This document shows positions 1 through 8,216 of a DNA stretch of 56,466 nt, piece by piece. The notes under the pieces are model-generated. The model had not been told where the DNA came from. It searched no databases and saw nothing but the letters and a program-made list of their open reading frames with translations. Origin of the DNA: Coprococcus sp. GTDB taxonomy: Bacteria; Bacillota; Clostridia; Lachnospirales; Lachnospiraceae. Within the stretch, counting starts at the first letter, position 1; each line of letters begins with the position of its first letter. Location of the stretch: positions 1 to 56,466 of the forward strand of contig JAEDGN010000008.1 of NCBI GenBank assembly GCA_016297495.1, read 5' to 3'. The position numbers were made by a program, and so were the translations under genes.

Positions 1-35
1 ATTCTCAATACTAAAAAGAACCGGTTATTTATTAT

Positions 36-74
36 AAAAAAAGGAAGCGGCTGTCCATATGGCAACACGCTTCT
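36..74 (-). terminator. rpoN terminator
   Basis: Read on the minus strand, arms GAAGCG and CGCTTC (68-73 and 44-49) flank a partly paired interior and are followed by CTTTTTTT. It lies about 60 bases past the rpoN stop, where an intrinsic terminator is expected. Confidence 0.7.
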
Positions 75-134
75 CATATTCATTATTTGTGATTCATTAT
101 CTGTGAAATCATCCTGTCATCTGTCAGGAAAGGT

Positions 135-1511
135 TTAAAATACCTTCCTTCCGCTGGCATCCTTCAGTCCCATGGCTTCACGGTATTTTGTGACAGTTCT
201 CCTTGAAATATTCACGCCCATTTCCGCCAGTTTCTCAGCAAGTATTCTGTCACTGTATGGTTTCTCGTGATTTTCACTGTCAATAATCTCTTTTAATAGT
301 GTCTTGGCTTTATCCGCAGTCGCCGTATTCTCCCTTCCTGTTTTACTGATGGCACATACAAAGAAATAATTCATCGGATAAATACCCCATGAACACTGAA
401 GATACTTATCCTTAACAGCCCTGCTGACTGTTGATTCATGTACCCCAATTGCCTCCGCCACGTCTGCCAGCTTCAGTGGCTGCAGATACCCCGGACCATA
501 TGTAAAAAATTTTTCCTGAATATCCACGATACATTTTGAAACATTCATCAATGTCACATTTCTCTGGGATACACACTGCATAATCCACTCCGCCTGCTTA
601 ACCTTCGTAGTGACATATTCCTTTGTCTCTCTATCACTGCCCGTTTTCAGCATATTTCTATAATATCCATTAATAGATATCCTGGGATACATATATTCAT
701 TGAGAAGAATCTCGTAATAATCTTTCAGCTTTACAACTGTCACATCCGGTGTGATATACTTCAGATTCTCTCTGGAGCTGAAGCTGTTGCCCGGCTTTGG
801 ATTTAAAGTTTTAATAACTTCTTTTGCCTGCAGAACATCTTCCACCGTGATTTTCATTTTTTTTGCAATCTGTGGCAGCTGATTCTTGCCAATCTGTTCA
901 AGATAATTTGCCACAATTTCTCTTGTCACTTTATCCTCGATCTTCTGCCGGTCCATCTGAAGCAGCAGGCATTCACTCAGGTTGCGTGCGCCTACTCCCG
1001 CAGGTTCAAGTGTCTGTACGATAGCAAGACCGCCGAGCAGCTCCTCCTGACTGATATTGAGTCTGTCAGATATCTGTTCCACAGATTCGGTAAAATACCC
1101 TCTGGAATCCAAAAGATCGATCAGATATTCTGCGATGGCCTGCTGCTTGTCATTTAATGCCAAAGTTACCAGCTGACTCATGAGATACTCTGCCAGATCT
1201 TCCCCCCTGTTGTCACTGACATTCCACATATCCTGATTATCATCCTCATCGCTGCTGTATTCTTCCGAATAATAAACACGATTCTGTTCATCACTGCTGG
1301 CAAGCCATTCCAGCTTTTTCTGTAATTCTACATCCCTTTCCGATTCACCCTGTTTCTCATACTTCTCTTCTATATCCACCACAGGATTCTCCACTGCAAG
1401 CTCTTTCAGATACGTGTCCAGTTCCTGGGCACTCATCTGAAGAATCTCCGTCGATTGAATCATCCGCTGGGATAAACCAAGAGTCTGAGCAACCTCCATT
1501 TTCAGTTCCAC
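135..1511 (-). CDS. rpoN: RNA polymerase sigma-54 factor
   Basis: This is the alternative sigma factor that directs RNA polymerase to -24/-12 promoters and needs an AAA+ activator to open them. The 458-residue protein has the expected three parts: a Gln/Leu-rich activator-responsive N-terminus (LGLSQRMIQSTEILQMS, near residues 11-27), an acidic linker (about 80-105), and a core- and DNA-binding C-terminal half ending in the RpoN box RRTVTKYRE (about 437-445). Length is normal for the family. It stands alone, divergent from the CoA-transferase gene, with its own terminator. No sigma-54 activator with an AAA+ domain is encoded in this window, so its targets cannot be read from context. Confidence 0.97.
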   Translation of the reverse strand: MELKMEVAQTLGLSQRMIQSTEILQMSAQELDTYLKELAVENPVVDIEEKYEKQGESERDVELQKKLEWLASSDEQNRVYYSEEYSSDEDDNQDMWNVSDNRGEDLAEYLMSQLVTLALNDKQQAIAEYLIDLLDSRGYFTESVEQISDRLNISQEELLGGLAIVQTLEPAGVGARNLSECLLLQMDRQKIEDKVTREIVANYLEQIGKNQLPQIAKKMKITVEDVLQAKEVIKTLNPKPGNSFSSRENLKYITPDVTVVKLKDYYEILLNEYMYPRISINGYYRNMLKTGSDRETKEYVTTKVKQAEWIMQCVSQRNVTLMNVSKCIVDIQEKFFTYGPGYLQPLKLADVAEAIGVHESTVSRAVKDKYLQCSWGIYPMNYFFVCAISKTGRENTATADKAKTLLKEIIDSENHEKPYSDRILAEKLAEMGVNISRRTVTKYREAMGLKDASGRKVF

Positions 1512-1861
1512 ATTATTTCCTCCCTTTACTTCAATAACTCCCTATTCATTACTTATTATAATCCATTTATCTCCAAAAAGCCAGCTATAACCTGTTATAT
1601 CAACATTCTTCGCCCTTTTCATAGAAATCCGGAACTCTGAATACTTTTCATACAGCCCATTTATTTATATATTTTCGTTACTTATTGTATTTTTCCAGGT
1701 ACAAAGTTTGGACAAATCAACCATTATTTACCTGCAAAAAATCCCTGCACGCTTTCTTTTTTTGTGTATTACTTACATTTTTTACATTCTATTTTTGTCT
1801 GTTTTTATTGACATTATTCAATTTATGGATGCTGTTATTCATTTTCAGAACAAAAGATGTA

Positions 1862-1891
1862 TTTACAAATTACCTATTTTTCCAGTATAAT
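1862..1891 (+). promoter_or_regulatory. sigma-A promoter for the CoA-transferase gene
   Basis: TTTACA at 1862-1867, an 18-base spacer and a perfect TATAAT at 1886-1891. Transcription would start near 1898, giving a leader of about 60 bases. Confidence 0.75.
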
Positions 1892-1908
1892 ATATGAGTA
1901 TAGACATT

Positions 1909-1932
1909 TATCCTGTCATAATAATCAGGATA
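1909..1932 (+). promoter_or_regulatory. leader hairpin or operator of the CoA-transferase gene
   Basis: A perfect 7-bp inverted repeat, TATCCTG (1909-1915) and CAGGATA (1926-1932), lies between the likely transcription start and the ribosome binding site (AAAGGAGGG near 1938). It could be a repressor site just after +1 or an mRNA hairpin. There is no T-run, so it is not a terminator. Confidence 0.45.
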
Positions 1933-1956
1933 TCATAAAAAGGAGGGCTTATTAAA

Positions 1957-3456
1957 ATGGCAAAAATTATGACAGCTGCTGAGGCAATTCATACATTTAT
2001 CAAAGATGGTGATACAGTTGCTTTCAACGGCTTTGTAGGTGCAGTTCATCCAGAAGAAGTTACAAAAACAATGCAGGAAGAATTCCTGGCTACAGGTTCA
2101 CCAAAAAATCTGACCGTACTCTATGCCGCAGGTATGGGTGACAGCAAGGAAAGACAGCTGAACCATCTGGCAGAAGAGGGTCTCTGCTCCTGTGTGATTG
2201 GCGGTCACTGGAGCCTTGAACCTAGAATGCAGAAGCTTGCTCTCGAGAACAAATTTGCTGCTTACAATATTCCACAGGGTGTTGTATCCCAGTTATACCG
2301 TGAAATCGCTGCCAAGCGTCCAGGTCTGATTACACATGTAGGTCTTAAGACTTTCGTTGACCCTCGTATCGAAGGCGGCAAGCTCAATGATAAGGCACGT
2401 GAGCGGGGCGATATCGTACAGGTTATTAATATCAATGGACAGGAAAAGCTTTTCTATCCATCCATTCCTGTTAATGTAAGTATTGTACGTGCTACATATG
2501 CTGATACACATGGCAATTGTACATTAGAGAAGGAAGGCGTTTTCGCTGATGTCCTTCCATGTGTACAGGCAGCCAAGACAAACGGCGGTCATGTTATTGT
2601 GCAGGTTGAAAAGGTAGTTGAATACGGTTCTCTTGATACACGTCTTGTTCAGATTCCTGGCATTTATGTTGATGCCATCGTTGTTGCAAAGCCTGAAAAC
2701 CATATGCAGACCAACGGCAGCCAGTACAAACCTGAAATTTCCGGTGAGAAGAGAATCCCTATGGATGCCATTCCTCCAATGCCAATGAGCGACCGTAAGA
2801 TTATTGCCCGTCGCTGTGCTATGGAATTAAAGCCAAACGCAGTTGTCAACCTTGGTATTGGTATGCCTGAAGGTATTGCTGCGGTAGCTGCTGAAGAGGG
2901 CATCGGCGGTATGTGCCTGACAACAGAGAGCGGTACTATCGGCGGTACACCGGCAAGCGGCGGTGACTTTGGTGTTACAATCAATCCGGATTGTGTTCTT
3001 CATCAGTCCTTCCAGTTCGACTTCTATGATGGCGGCGGCCTTGATATTGCATTCCTTGGTCTTGCCCAGTGTGATGAAAAAGGTAATATCAACGTTTCCA
3101 AGTTCGGCACAAAAGTAGCAGGCTGCGGCGGTTTCATCAACATCACTCAGAACACGCCTGTTGTTATCTTCTGTGGTACCTTTACAGCTAAAGGCAAGAA
3201 GAAATTTATCAAACAGGTGGAACAGGTTACATTCTCCGCTGATTATGCAAAGGAATCCGGCCAGAAAGTATTCTATGTTACAGAACGCGCTGTATTCAAA
3301 CTGACAGATGAAGGCGTAGAGCTCACAGAAGTTGCTCCTGGCTACGATCTGCAGAAAGATATCCTTGATATGATGGACTTCACTCCGATTATGAAAGATG
3401 TCAAGACAATGGATGAACGTATCTTTAAAGATGAACTCATGGGTCTTGGTAAATAA
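1957..3456 (+). CDS. pct: propionate/acetate-type CoA-transferase (class I, fused subunits)
   Basis: The enzyme moves coenzyme A between short-chain acids such as acetate, propionate, lactate or butyrate through a glutamyl-CoA intermediate. The 499-residue protein has both subunit halves in one chain. It carries the signature TTESGTIGG, whose glutamate is residue 324, the number reported for the active-site glutamate of the Clostridium propionicum propionate CoA-transferase. The C-terminal half (GLAQCDEKGNINVSKFG, CGGFINITQNTP) closely resembles that enzyme as I know it. The gene has its own promoter, a strong ribosome binding site and its own terminator, so it is monocistronic. Substrate preference cannot be read from sequence; a butyryl-CoA or succinyl-CoA preference is not excluded. 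Confidence 0.88.
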   Translation: MAKIMTAAEAIHTFIKDGDTVAFNGFVGAVHPEEVTKTMQEEFLATGSPKNLTVLYAAGMGDSKERQLNHLAEEGLCSCVIGGHWSLEPRMQKLALENKFAAYNIPQGVVSQLYREIAAKRPGLITHVGLKTFVDPRIEGGKLNDKARERGDIVQVININGQEKLFYPSIPVNVSIVRATYADTHGNCTLEKEGVFADVLPCVQAAKTNGGHVIVQVEKVVEYGSLDTRLVQIPGIYVDAIVVAKPENHMQTNGSQYKPEISGEKRIPMDAIPPMPMSDRKIIARRCAMELKPNAVVNLGIGMPEGIAAVAAEEGIGGMCLTTESGTIGGTPASGGDFGVTINPDCVLHQSFQFDFYDGGGLDIAFLGLAQCDEKGNINVSKFGTKVAGCGGFINITQNTPVVIFCGTFTAKGKKKFIKQVEQVTFSADYAKESGQKVFYVTERAVFKLTDEGVELTEVAPGYDLQKDILDMMDFTPIMKDVKTMDERIFKDELMGLGK

Positions 3457-3473
3457 TCCGGTACATTGGCCTC

Positions 3474-3510
3474 ATGGAGCCGCCGCATCAATGTGGCGGC
3501 TCCATTTTTC
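3474..3510 (+). terminator. CoA-transferase terminator
   Basis: An 11-bp perfect stem, ATGGAGCCGCC (3474-3484) with GGCGGCTCCAT (3495-3505), a 10-base loop, then TTTTTCTT. Confidence 0.93.
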
Positions 3511-3565
3511 TTCTATTCACGCTTTTTTTAGCATATAGTATGATAAATCACTCATGGAGTGCTCT

Positions 3566-4393
3566 ATGAAACCTGTAATCCATAAAATCCATCATTCTCT
3601 TCCACTTTTTTTAAAAACAGGCTGTGTCGTCTGCAGTATCATCCTGACATTCTTCCTTATGATTCATATCTTTTTTCCTTCTGCTCCGGCCGCCGTCTCA
3701 ACTTTTTTAAACAGTCACGCCCCCTCTGTACTGCTTTCTTCCGAACGCAAATTACCTATTTACTGTGTGAATACAGATAAACCACAGGTATCCATCTCCT
3801 TTGATGCAGCATGGGGCAATGAAGACACCGACATCATCTTGAATATTCTTGACAGATATCATGTCAAAACAACCTTTTTCATGACAGGAGGCTGGATTGA
3901 ATCCTATCCCGATGACGTGAAAAAAATAGCGTCTGCAGGCCATGATCTGGGCAATCACTCTGAAAACCATAAACAGATGTCTCAATTGTCCGATGAAGAA
4001 TGTACACAGGAAATTATGGAAGCACATGAAAGAATCAAAACGCTGACTGGAACTGATATGATTCTGTTCCGCCCACCTTACGGTGATTATAATAATACAT
4101 TGATTGAATCAGCCAATAATGCAGGCTATCATGTGATACAATGGTCTGTAGACAGTCTGGACTGGAAAGATTATGGTGCTGACAGTATTGTTGATACGGT
4201 ACTAAATCATAAAGCGCTTGAAAATGGTGCCATTATTCTCATGCACAACGGTGCCAAATACACCAAAGATGCTCTGGAACGCGTCATCACAGGCCTTCAG
4301 GATAAAGGTTTCGAGATTGTTCCGGTCTCTCAGTTAATCTATACCGGAAAATATCATATGGATCATACGGGCAAACAATTTAGTGATGACTGA
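3566..4393 (+). CDS. PdaB-like polysaccharide deacetylase (NodB domain)
   Basis: A probable membrane-anchored carbohydrate deacetylase acting on peptidoglycan outside the cell. Residues about 15-37 form one N-terminal membrane segment. The NodB domain follows: motif 1 SFDAAWG (78-84), motif 2 NHSENH (130-135), motif 3 FRPPYGDYN (168-176) and a late HNG motif. Motif 1 keeps the catalytic Asp but has Ala where NodB enzymes have a second, metal-binding Asp. A similar change occurs in the sporulation protein PdaB, so the metal site may be altered. The start at 3566 is chosen because GGAG (3556-3559) sits six bases upstream; an in-frame ATG at 3554 has no such site. About 275 residues. Confidence 0.85.
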   Translation: MKPVIHKIHHSLPLFLKTGCVVCSIILTFFLMIHIFFPSAPAAVSTFLNSHAPSVLLSSERKLPIYCVNTDKPQVSISFDAAWGNEDTDIILNILDRYHVKTTFFMTGGWIESYPDDVKKIASAGHDLGNHSENHKQMSQLSDEECTQEIMEAHERIKTLTGTDMILFRPPYGDYNNTLIESANNAGYHVIQWSVDSLDWKDYGADSIVDTVLNHKALENGAIILMHNGAKYTKDALERVITGLQDKGFEIVPVSQLIYTGKYHMDHTGKQFSDD

Positions 4394-4473
4394 TTTCGAA
4401 TTACAGGATAGATTTTCATAAAAAAAGAGGTTATAATAGAGTGGAATACATGATAAATAAGGAGTGAACTTAT

Positions 4474-5517
4474 ATGAGTATTACACAGCGCGAGTTTGGA
4501 AAAACAAAGGACGGAAGAACCGTGACTTTATATACGATCACCAATTCCATCGGCAACTCTGTATCGATTATGGATTACGGTGCTACTATTCAGTCGATCC
4601 GTATCAAAGATGCAGCCGGAGACTTCATCGATTGCTGTCTTGGCTATAATACAGTCGAAGAATACGAAAACAATCCGGACTATCTCGGAGCATGCATCGG
4701 ACGTGTCGGCAACCGCATTGGCGGCAGCAGCTTTACCTTAAATGGAAAAACCTATACACTGGCCGCCAATGATGGTGCTAATCATCTGCATGGCGGAACA
4801 AAAGGATTTGATAAACAGATATTCAAATTTAGAAGCGACTATGATGACACTGCCACCTTCGGTTATTTGTCTCCTGACATGGATGAAGGATATCCGGGTG
4901 AATTTGCTGCAGTTGTCAGCTATATCTTCGATGATAATGATAATCTGGTTCTGAATTACTATGGCTGGAGCAATAAAGATACCATCGTCAGCATGACAAA
5001 TCATACCTACTTCAACCTTTCCGGCGAAGGCTCAGGTTCCATTCTCGATCATACACTGGAGCTTTACGCATCAGCCATTACCGAAGTTGACAGCGCTCTT
5101 ATTCCAACAGGACACCTTATGAATGTAGAAGGGACTCCGTTCGATTTCCGAAGCGCTAAACCGATCGGTCAGGATATACATGCAGATAATGAGCAAATTA
5201 GATTCGGCGGCGGTTACGATCATAACTTCTGTATTGACGGTGAGGGCATGCGTCCATGCTGTATCCTCATGTCACCTAAGACACGCATTAAAATGTATGT
5301 CAGCACAGATATGCCTGGTGTCCAGATTTACACAGGCAATTATCTGACAGAAGCCCCAGGCAAATCCGGGAATATCTATCATGCAAACAGCGGCATAGCC
5401 ATCGAGACCCAATTTTATCCGGATGCACTGTCACACCCTGAGTTTCCGTCTCCTATACTCAAAGCCGACAAAGAATACAGAAGCACTACTGTCTATCAGT
5501 TCTCAGTAGACGAATAA
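4474..5517 (+). CDS. galM: aldose 1-epimerase (galactose mutarotase)
   Basis: Interconverts the alpha and beta anomers of galactose and other aldoses in the cytoplasm, feeding the Leloir pathway. The 347-residue chain has the family landmarks: GACIGRVGNRI near residue 70, NGANHLHGG-like motif (ANDGANHLHGGTKGFD) with the catalytic His, MTNHTYFNL, GGYDHNF and the late glutamate in AIETQFYPDA. Length is typical. GGAG at 4461-4464 precedes the ATG. No other galactose genes are adjacent, so this looks like a stand-alone housekeeping copy. Confidence 0.93.
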   Translation: MSITQREFGKTKDGRTVTLYTITNSIGNSVSIMDYGATIQSIRIKDAAGDFIDCCLGYNTVEEYENNPDYLGACIGRVGNRIGGSSFTLNGKTYTLAANDGANHLHGGTKGFDKQIFKFRSDYDDTATFGYLSPDMDEGYPGEFAAVVSYIFDDNDNLVLNYYGWSNKDTIVSMTNHTYFNLSGEGSGSILDHTLELYASAITEVDSALIPTGHLMNVEGTPFDFRSAKPIGQDIHADNEQIRFGGGYDHNFCIDGEGMRPCCILMSPKTRIKMYVSTDMPGVQIYTGNYLTEAPGKSGNIYHANSGIAIETQFYPDALSHPEFPSPILKADKEYRSTTVYQFSVDE

Positions 5518-5522
5518 TAGCA

Positions 5523-5581
5523 AAAGCAGTATGACTTTCTCCTGAACATTAATCGGATGTCCACAGCAGCCATACTGCTTT
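5523..5581. terminator. bidirectional terminator between galM and the RHH-like gene
   Basis: Inverted arms AAAGCAGTATG (5523-5533) and CATACTGCTTT (5571-5581) lie between two convergent genes. The 37-base loop is long and the T-tracts are short, so efficiency is uncertain. Confidence 0.55.
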
Positions 5582-5587
5582 CTATTA

Positions 5588-5860
5588 TCATTTTTTTCTC
5601 TTTTTTACAGCTTCCGTCAAAAGATACTCAATCTGGGAATTGATTGACCTGAAATCATCCTCCGCCCATGAAGCCAGTTCCTGCCACAACGAAGGGGACA
5701 GTCTTAGCAGGATCTGCTTTTTCGCTTTTTCCTTCTCCTTCAGAGCCTTTTCCCGCTTTGCCGCCTCCTGCTCCATGGCCGTCAGCTTTGCTATCCGCTC
5801 AGTCAAGGCAGCTTCTCTCTCATCCACATTCGCAGCATTTATCTCTTTTTTCCCTGCCAA
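5588..5860 (-). CDS. small coiled-coil / ribbon-helix-helix-like protein
   Basis: A 90-residue, highly charged protein. Residues about 10-50 are Glu/Lys/Ala-rich and likely a coiled coil. The last 40 residues (ILLRLSPSLWQELASWAEDD and following) resemble the Arc/MetJ ribbon-helix-helix fold: a beta strand, then helices ending in INSQIEYLLTEAV. This suggests a dimeric DNA-binding protein, but no target is visible. The start appears to be TTG: the frame has a TGA three codons upstream and TTG is the only usable codon after AAGGATG. It lies 15 bases after the SPFH gene stop, so the two are probably co-transcribed. Confidence 0.6.
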   Translation of the reverse strand: MAGKKEINAANVDEREAALTERIAKLTAMEQEAAKREKALKEKEKAKKQILLRLSPSLWQELASWAEDDFRSINSQIEYLLTEAVKKRKK

Positions 5861-5875
5861 ATCACATCATCCTTA

Positions 5876-6844
5876 CTAGTAGATAGAGCCACTGTTGACA
5901 ATCGGCTGTGCATCTTTATTGCCACACAGAACAACTAACAAATTGCTGACCATAGCCGCCTTGCGTTCCTCATCAAGTACTACGATTTCTTCCTCACTCA
6001 GCTGATCAATGGCCATCTGAACCATGCTGACAGCACCCTCCACGATCTTTTTACGTGCCGCTATAACCGCAACTGCCTGCTGCCTCTGAAGCATGGCCGC
6101 AGCTATTTCTTCTGCGTAAGATAAATGCGTGATCCGCACTTCAATGATGTCCAGTCCCGCTTCCTCCACTCGCTTCTGGAGTTCAGCACGCATACTTTCC
6201 GCTATCTCCTGACTGCTGCCTCTCAGTGTCTTCTCATCTCTGCCATTTTCGTCTTCTTCTATTGTATCATAAGGATACAATCTTGCAATATTACGAATGG
6301 TAGAGTCACACTGAATAGACAGATAATTCCGATAATTCTCAACGTTAAAAACTGCCTTTGTCGGGTCAGATACTCTCCAGATTACGACTGCACCGATAAT
6401 AATCGGATTGCCCAGAACATCATTCACCTTCTGCTTGTCATTGTTCAGCGTCATTGTCTTCAAAGAAATTTTTCTGCCGCCCTTCCCCTTCACCGGACTG
6501 GCTGCTGCAGCAAAAGGATTGGTAAAATAAAATCCCGGCTGCTTGACAGTTCCATAATAATTGCCAAATAAGGTCATAACCAGCGCTTCATTTGGATTCA
6601 CCACATGGAAACCGGCCAGCAATACGAAAAACAGCACCGCAGTCAGAACAGCCGCAATAATACAAAGGATTGTTACAGCCGGACGATATTCATACATCAC
6701 GCCATTATATATTCCTGCAACCCATAATAAAATATCAAGCAATGCCAGAATAATAATAAATACCACCATGGCATAACCGCTGGCCACCTTCAGCTGTTTT
6801 TCCTTAACATCTCTTACTCCATTTCTTTTACTGTCTTTACTCAT
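5876..6844 (-). CDS. SPFH (band 7/stomatin-like) membrane protein
   Basis: A 322-residue membrane-anchored SPFH protein. Two hydrophobic segments come first (about residues 24-46 and 58-82), followed by the SPFH domain beginning NPNEALVMTLFGNYYGTV, and a helical tail with EEIAAAMLQRQQAVAVIAARKKI typical of oligomerising SPFH proteins. Such proteins scaffold membrane microdomains or regulate proteases; nothing here fixes a specific role. The ATG follows a perfect AAGGAGGG site. It heads a probable two-gene operon with the RHH-like gene and has its own promoter. Confidence 0.88.
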   Translation of the reverse strand: MSKDSKRNGVRDVKEKQLKVASGYAMVVFIIILALLDILLWVAGIYNGVMYEYRPAVTILCIIAAVLTAVLFFVLLAGFHVVNPNEALVMTLFGNYYGTVKQPGFYFTNPFAAAASPVKGKGGRKISLKTMTLNNDKQKVNDVLGNPIIIGAVVIWRVSDPTKAVFNVENYRNYLSIQCDSTIRNIARLYPYDTIEEDENGRDEKTLRGSSQEIAESMRAELQKRVEEAGLDIIEVRITHLSYAEEIAAAMLQRQQAVAVIAARKKIVEGAVSMVQMAIDQLSEEEIVVLDEERKAAMVSNLLVVLCGNKDAQPIVNSGSIY

Positions 6845-6882
6845 CAGACGCCCTCCTTTTTTGATATCATTTTAATATCATT

Positions 6883-6911
6883 ATATTATCATCGTTTCTA
6901 TTTCTTGTCAA
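6883..6911 (-). promoter_or_regulatory. promoter of the SPFH operon
   Basis: On the minus strand a perfect TTGACA (6911-6906), a 17-base spacer and TAATAT (6888-6883). Two copies of ATGATAT follow between the promoter and the ribosome binding site. Confidence 0.65.
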
Positions 6912-7057
6912 CCTCCCTTCCTGTCGAACAATGTCGAATTTTGCGATATTTGATAAGTGAAATCAGAAAAATCATGTTTTATAATGAGGTCATATGATAC
7001 ATGTTGTCCAAAGTAATCGTTCTATTTGTAAAAACAGAATCTCAGGAGGAATAAGTC

Positions 7058-7206
7058 ATGCCGAACAAATTACAACAATATTTCCCAACTATCCGAACCC
7101 GTAATGCGATATTATGCTGCAATTGAACCTGACAGCAGACGAAGCATTAGAATCATTGGGAATTGCTATTGAAGAACGCAGCGATCTCAAGAAAAAATTG
7201 ATGTAA
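7058..7206 (+). pseudogene. remnant of a Rpn/PD-(D/E)XK-family transposase
   Basis: A good ribosome binding site (AGGAGG, 7045-7050) leads to an ATG at 7058. The frame reads MPNKLQQYFPTIRTR and stops at 7124-7126. From 7114 a second frame reads MLQLNLTADEALESLGIAIE and ends at 7206. The first piece resembles the usual N-terminus (YFP-IR-RE), and the second the usual C-terminus (NL-LTADEAMEALGI), of the roughly 300-residue PD-(D/E)XK nuclease family transposases common in Lachnospiraceae. The catalytic middle is absent, so this looks like a large internal deletion with a frameshift. The link is from memory of the family. Confidence 0.55.
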
Positions 7207-7211
7207 AGAAC

Positions 7212-7255
7212 TGGCCGCATAATGAAGGACTAAACTCATCATGCGGCCAAATTTC
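7212..7255 (+). terminator. terminator after the transposase remnant
   Basis: A 9-bp perfect stem, TGGCCGCAT (7212-7220) with ATGCGGCCA (7241-7249), extended inward by ATGA/TCAT and followed by AATTTCTTTCT. It probably belonged to the original transposase gene and may also protect the convergent transketolase genes. Confidence 0.7.
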
Positions 7256-7274
7256 TTTCTAATAATTAATACAG

Positions 7275-8216
7275 CTATTTATTCCATTCTTTAATCTTCT
7301 GATAAATGCCTGCTGCGTCTAATCCATATTTTTCCAGCAGCTTCACTGCCGGACCGGATTCACCGAACATATCGTTCATACCAATTTTCAAAACCTTTAC
7401 CGGTTCTCTTTCACACAGTACATCACATACAGCACTTCCAAGACCACCAATTACAGAATGCTCTTCCACAGTAACAATTCTGCCGGTCTTCTTTGCTGCT
7501 TCAGCAATCAGATCCGCGTCAATCGGTTTAATCGTATGGATATTGATAACCTGAACGCTGATTCCATCCTCTGCCAGCTTCTCAGCAGCTGCCAGAGACT
7601 CACCCACACAGAGGCCTGTTGCAACAATTGTCAGATCTGTACCTTCTCTCAATACGACGCCCTTACCAAGCTCAAACTTGTAATCCGGATTATCATTAAT
7701 GACAGGCACTGCCAGTCGGCCAAAACGCATATAAACCGGACCAACATGCTCATATGCCGCCTTTACTGCTGCTCTCGCTTCAATATCATCAGACGGGTTA
7801 ATGACAACCATGCCCGGAATAGTACGCATCAGAGCAATGTCTTCGTTACACTGATGGGTTGCACCATCCTCACCTACAGAGATGCCCGCATGGGTTGCAC
7901 CAATCTTGACATTCAAATGTGGATAACCAATACTGTTTCTGATCTGTTCAAAAGCACGTCCTGCTGCGAACATGGCAAAGGAACTGGCAAAAGGTACTTT
8001 TCCTGTTGCTGCTAATCCGGCTGCAATCCCCATCATATTGCTCTCGGCAATACCACAGTCAATATGTCTCTCCGGAAAAGCTTTCTTAAAAATACCTGTC
8101 TTGGTTGCCTCAGCAAGATCTGCATCTAATACGACAATATTCTCATGCTGCTCTCCAAGCTCCACCAGAGCATGGCCGTAACTTTCTCTTGTAGCAATCT
8201 TTTTTACTTCTGACAC
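7275..8216 (-). CDS. transketolase, C-terminal subunit
   Basis: The pyrimidine-binding and C-terminal half of a split transketolase, 313 residues. Transketolase moves two-carbon units between sugar phosphates in the non-oxidative pentose phosphate pathway, using thiamine diphosphate. Features are the pyrimidine-domain glutamate region GIAESNMMGIAAGLA (about 55-69), GATHAGISVGEDGATHQ, and the C-terminal domain with EEHSVIGGLGSAV. The start overlaps the end of the N-terminal subunit gene by 13 bases, indicating translational coupling and complex formation. A DXP-synthase-like or other sugar-specific transketolase is less likely given the length. Confidence 0.93.
   Translation of the reverse strand: MSEVKKIATRESYGHALVELGEQHENIVVLDADLAEATKTGIFKKAFPERHIDCGIAESNMMGIAAGLAATGKVPFASSFAMFAAGRAFEQIRNSIGYPHLNVKIGATHAGISVGEDGATHQCNEDIALMRTIPGMVVINPSDDIEARAAVKAAYEHVGPVYMRFGRLAVPVINDNPDYKFELGKGVVLREGTDLTIVATGLCVGESLAAAEKLAEDGISVQVINIHTIKPIDADLIAEAAKKTGRIVTVEEHSVIGGLGSAVCDVLCEREPVKVLKIGMNDMFGESGPAVKLLEKYGLDAAGIYQKIKEWNK

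Larger units (their letters stand above)
1512..1956. other. divergent intergenic region rpoN / CoA-transferase
   Basis: A 445-base AT-rich gap between two divergent genes. It holds a strong promoter for the plus-strand CoA-transferase and a TATAAT-like hexamer on the minus strand near 1553-1558 that could serve rpoN. Short open frames inside (about 1685-1897) are low-complexity Phe/Leu strings without a ribosome binding site and are not called as genes. Confidence 0.6.

Noticed and set aside
135..1511. Sigma-54 promoters driving neighbouring genes because rpoN is here
   Set aside because: I saw no convincing TGGCAC-N5-TTGC site; the promoters found fit the housekeeping sigma factor.
1685..1897. 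70-residue open frame upstream of the CoA-transferase gene
   Set aside because: Low-complexity Phe/Leu translation of AT-rich DNA, no ribosome binding site, and it overlaps the promoter.
3752..4027. Antisense frame over the deacetylase gene
   Set aside because: A shadow of the real gene; no start signals and no recognisable motif.
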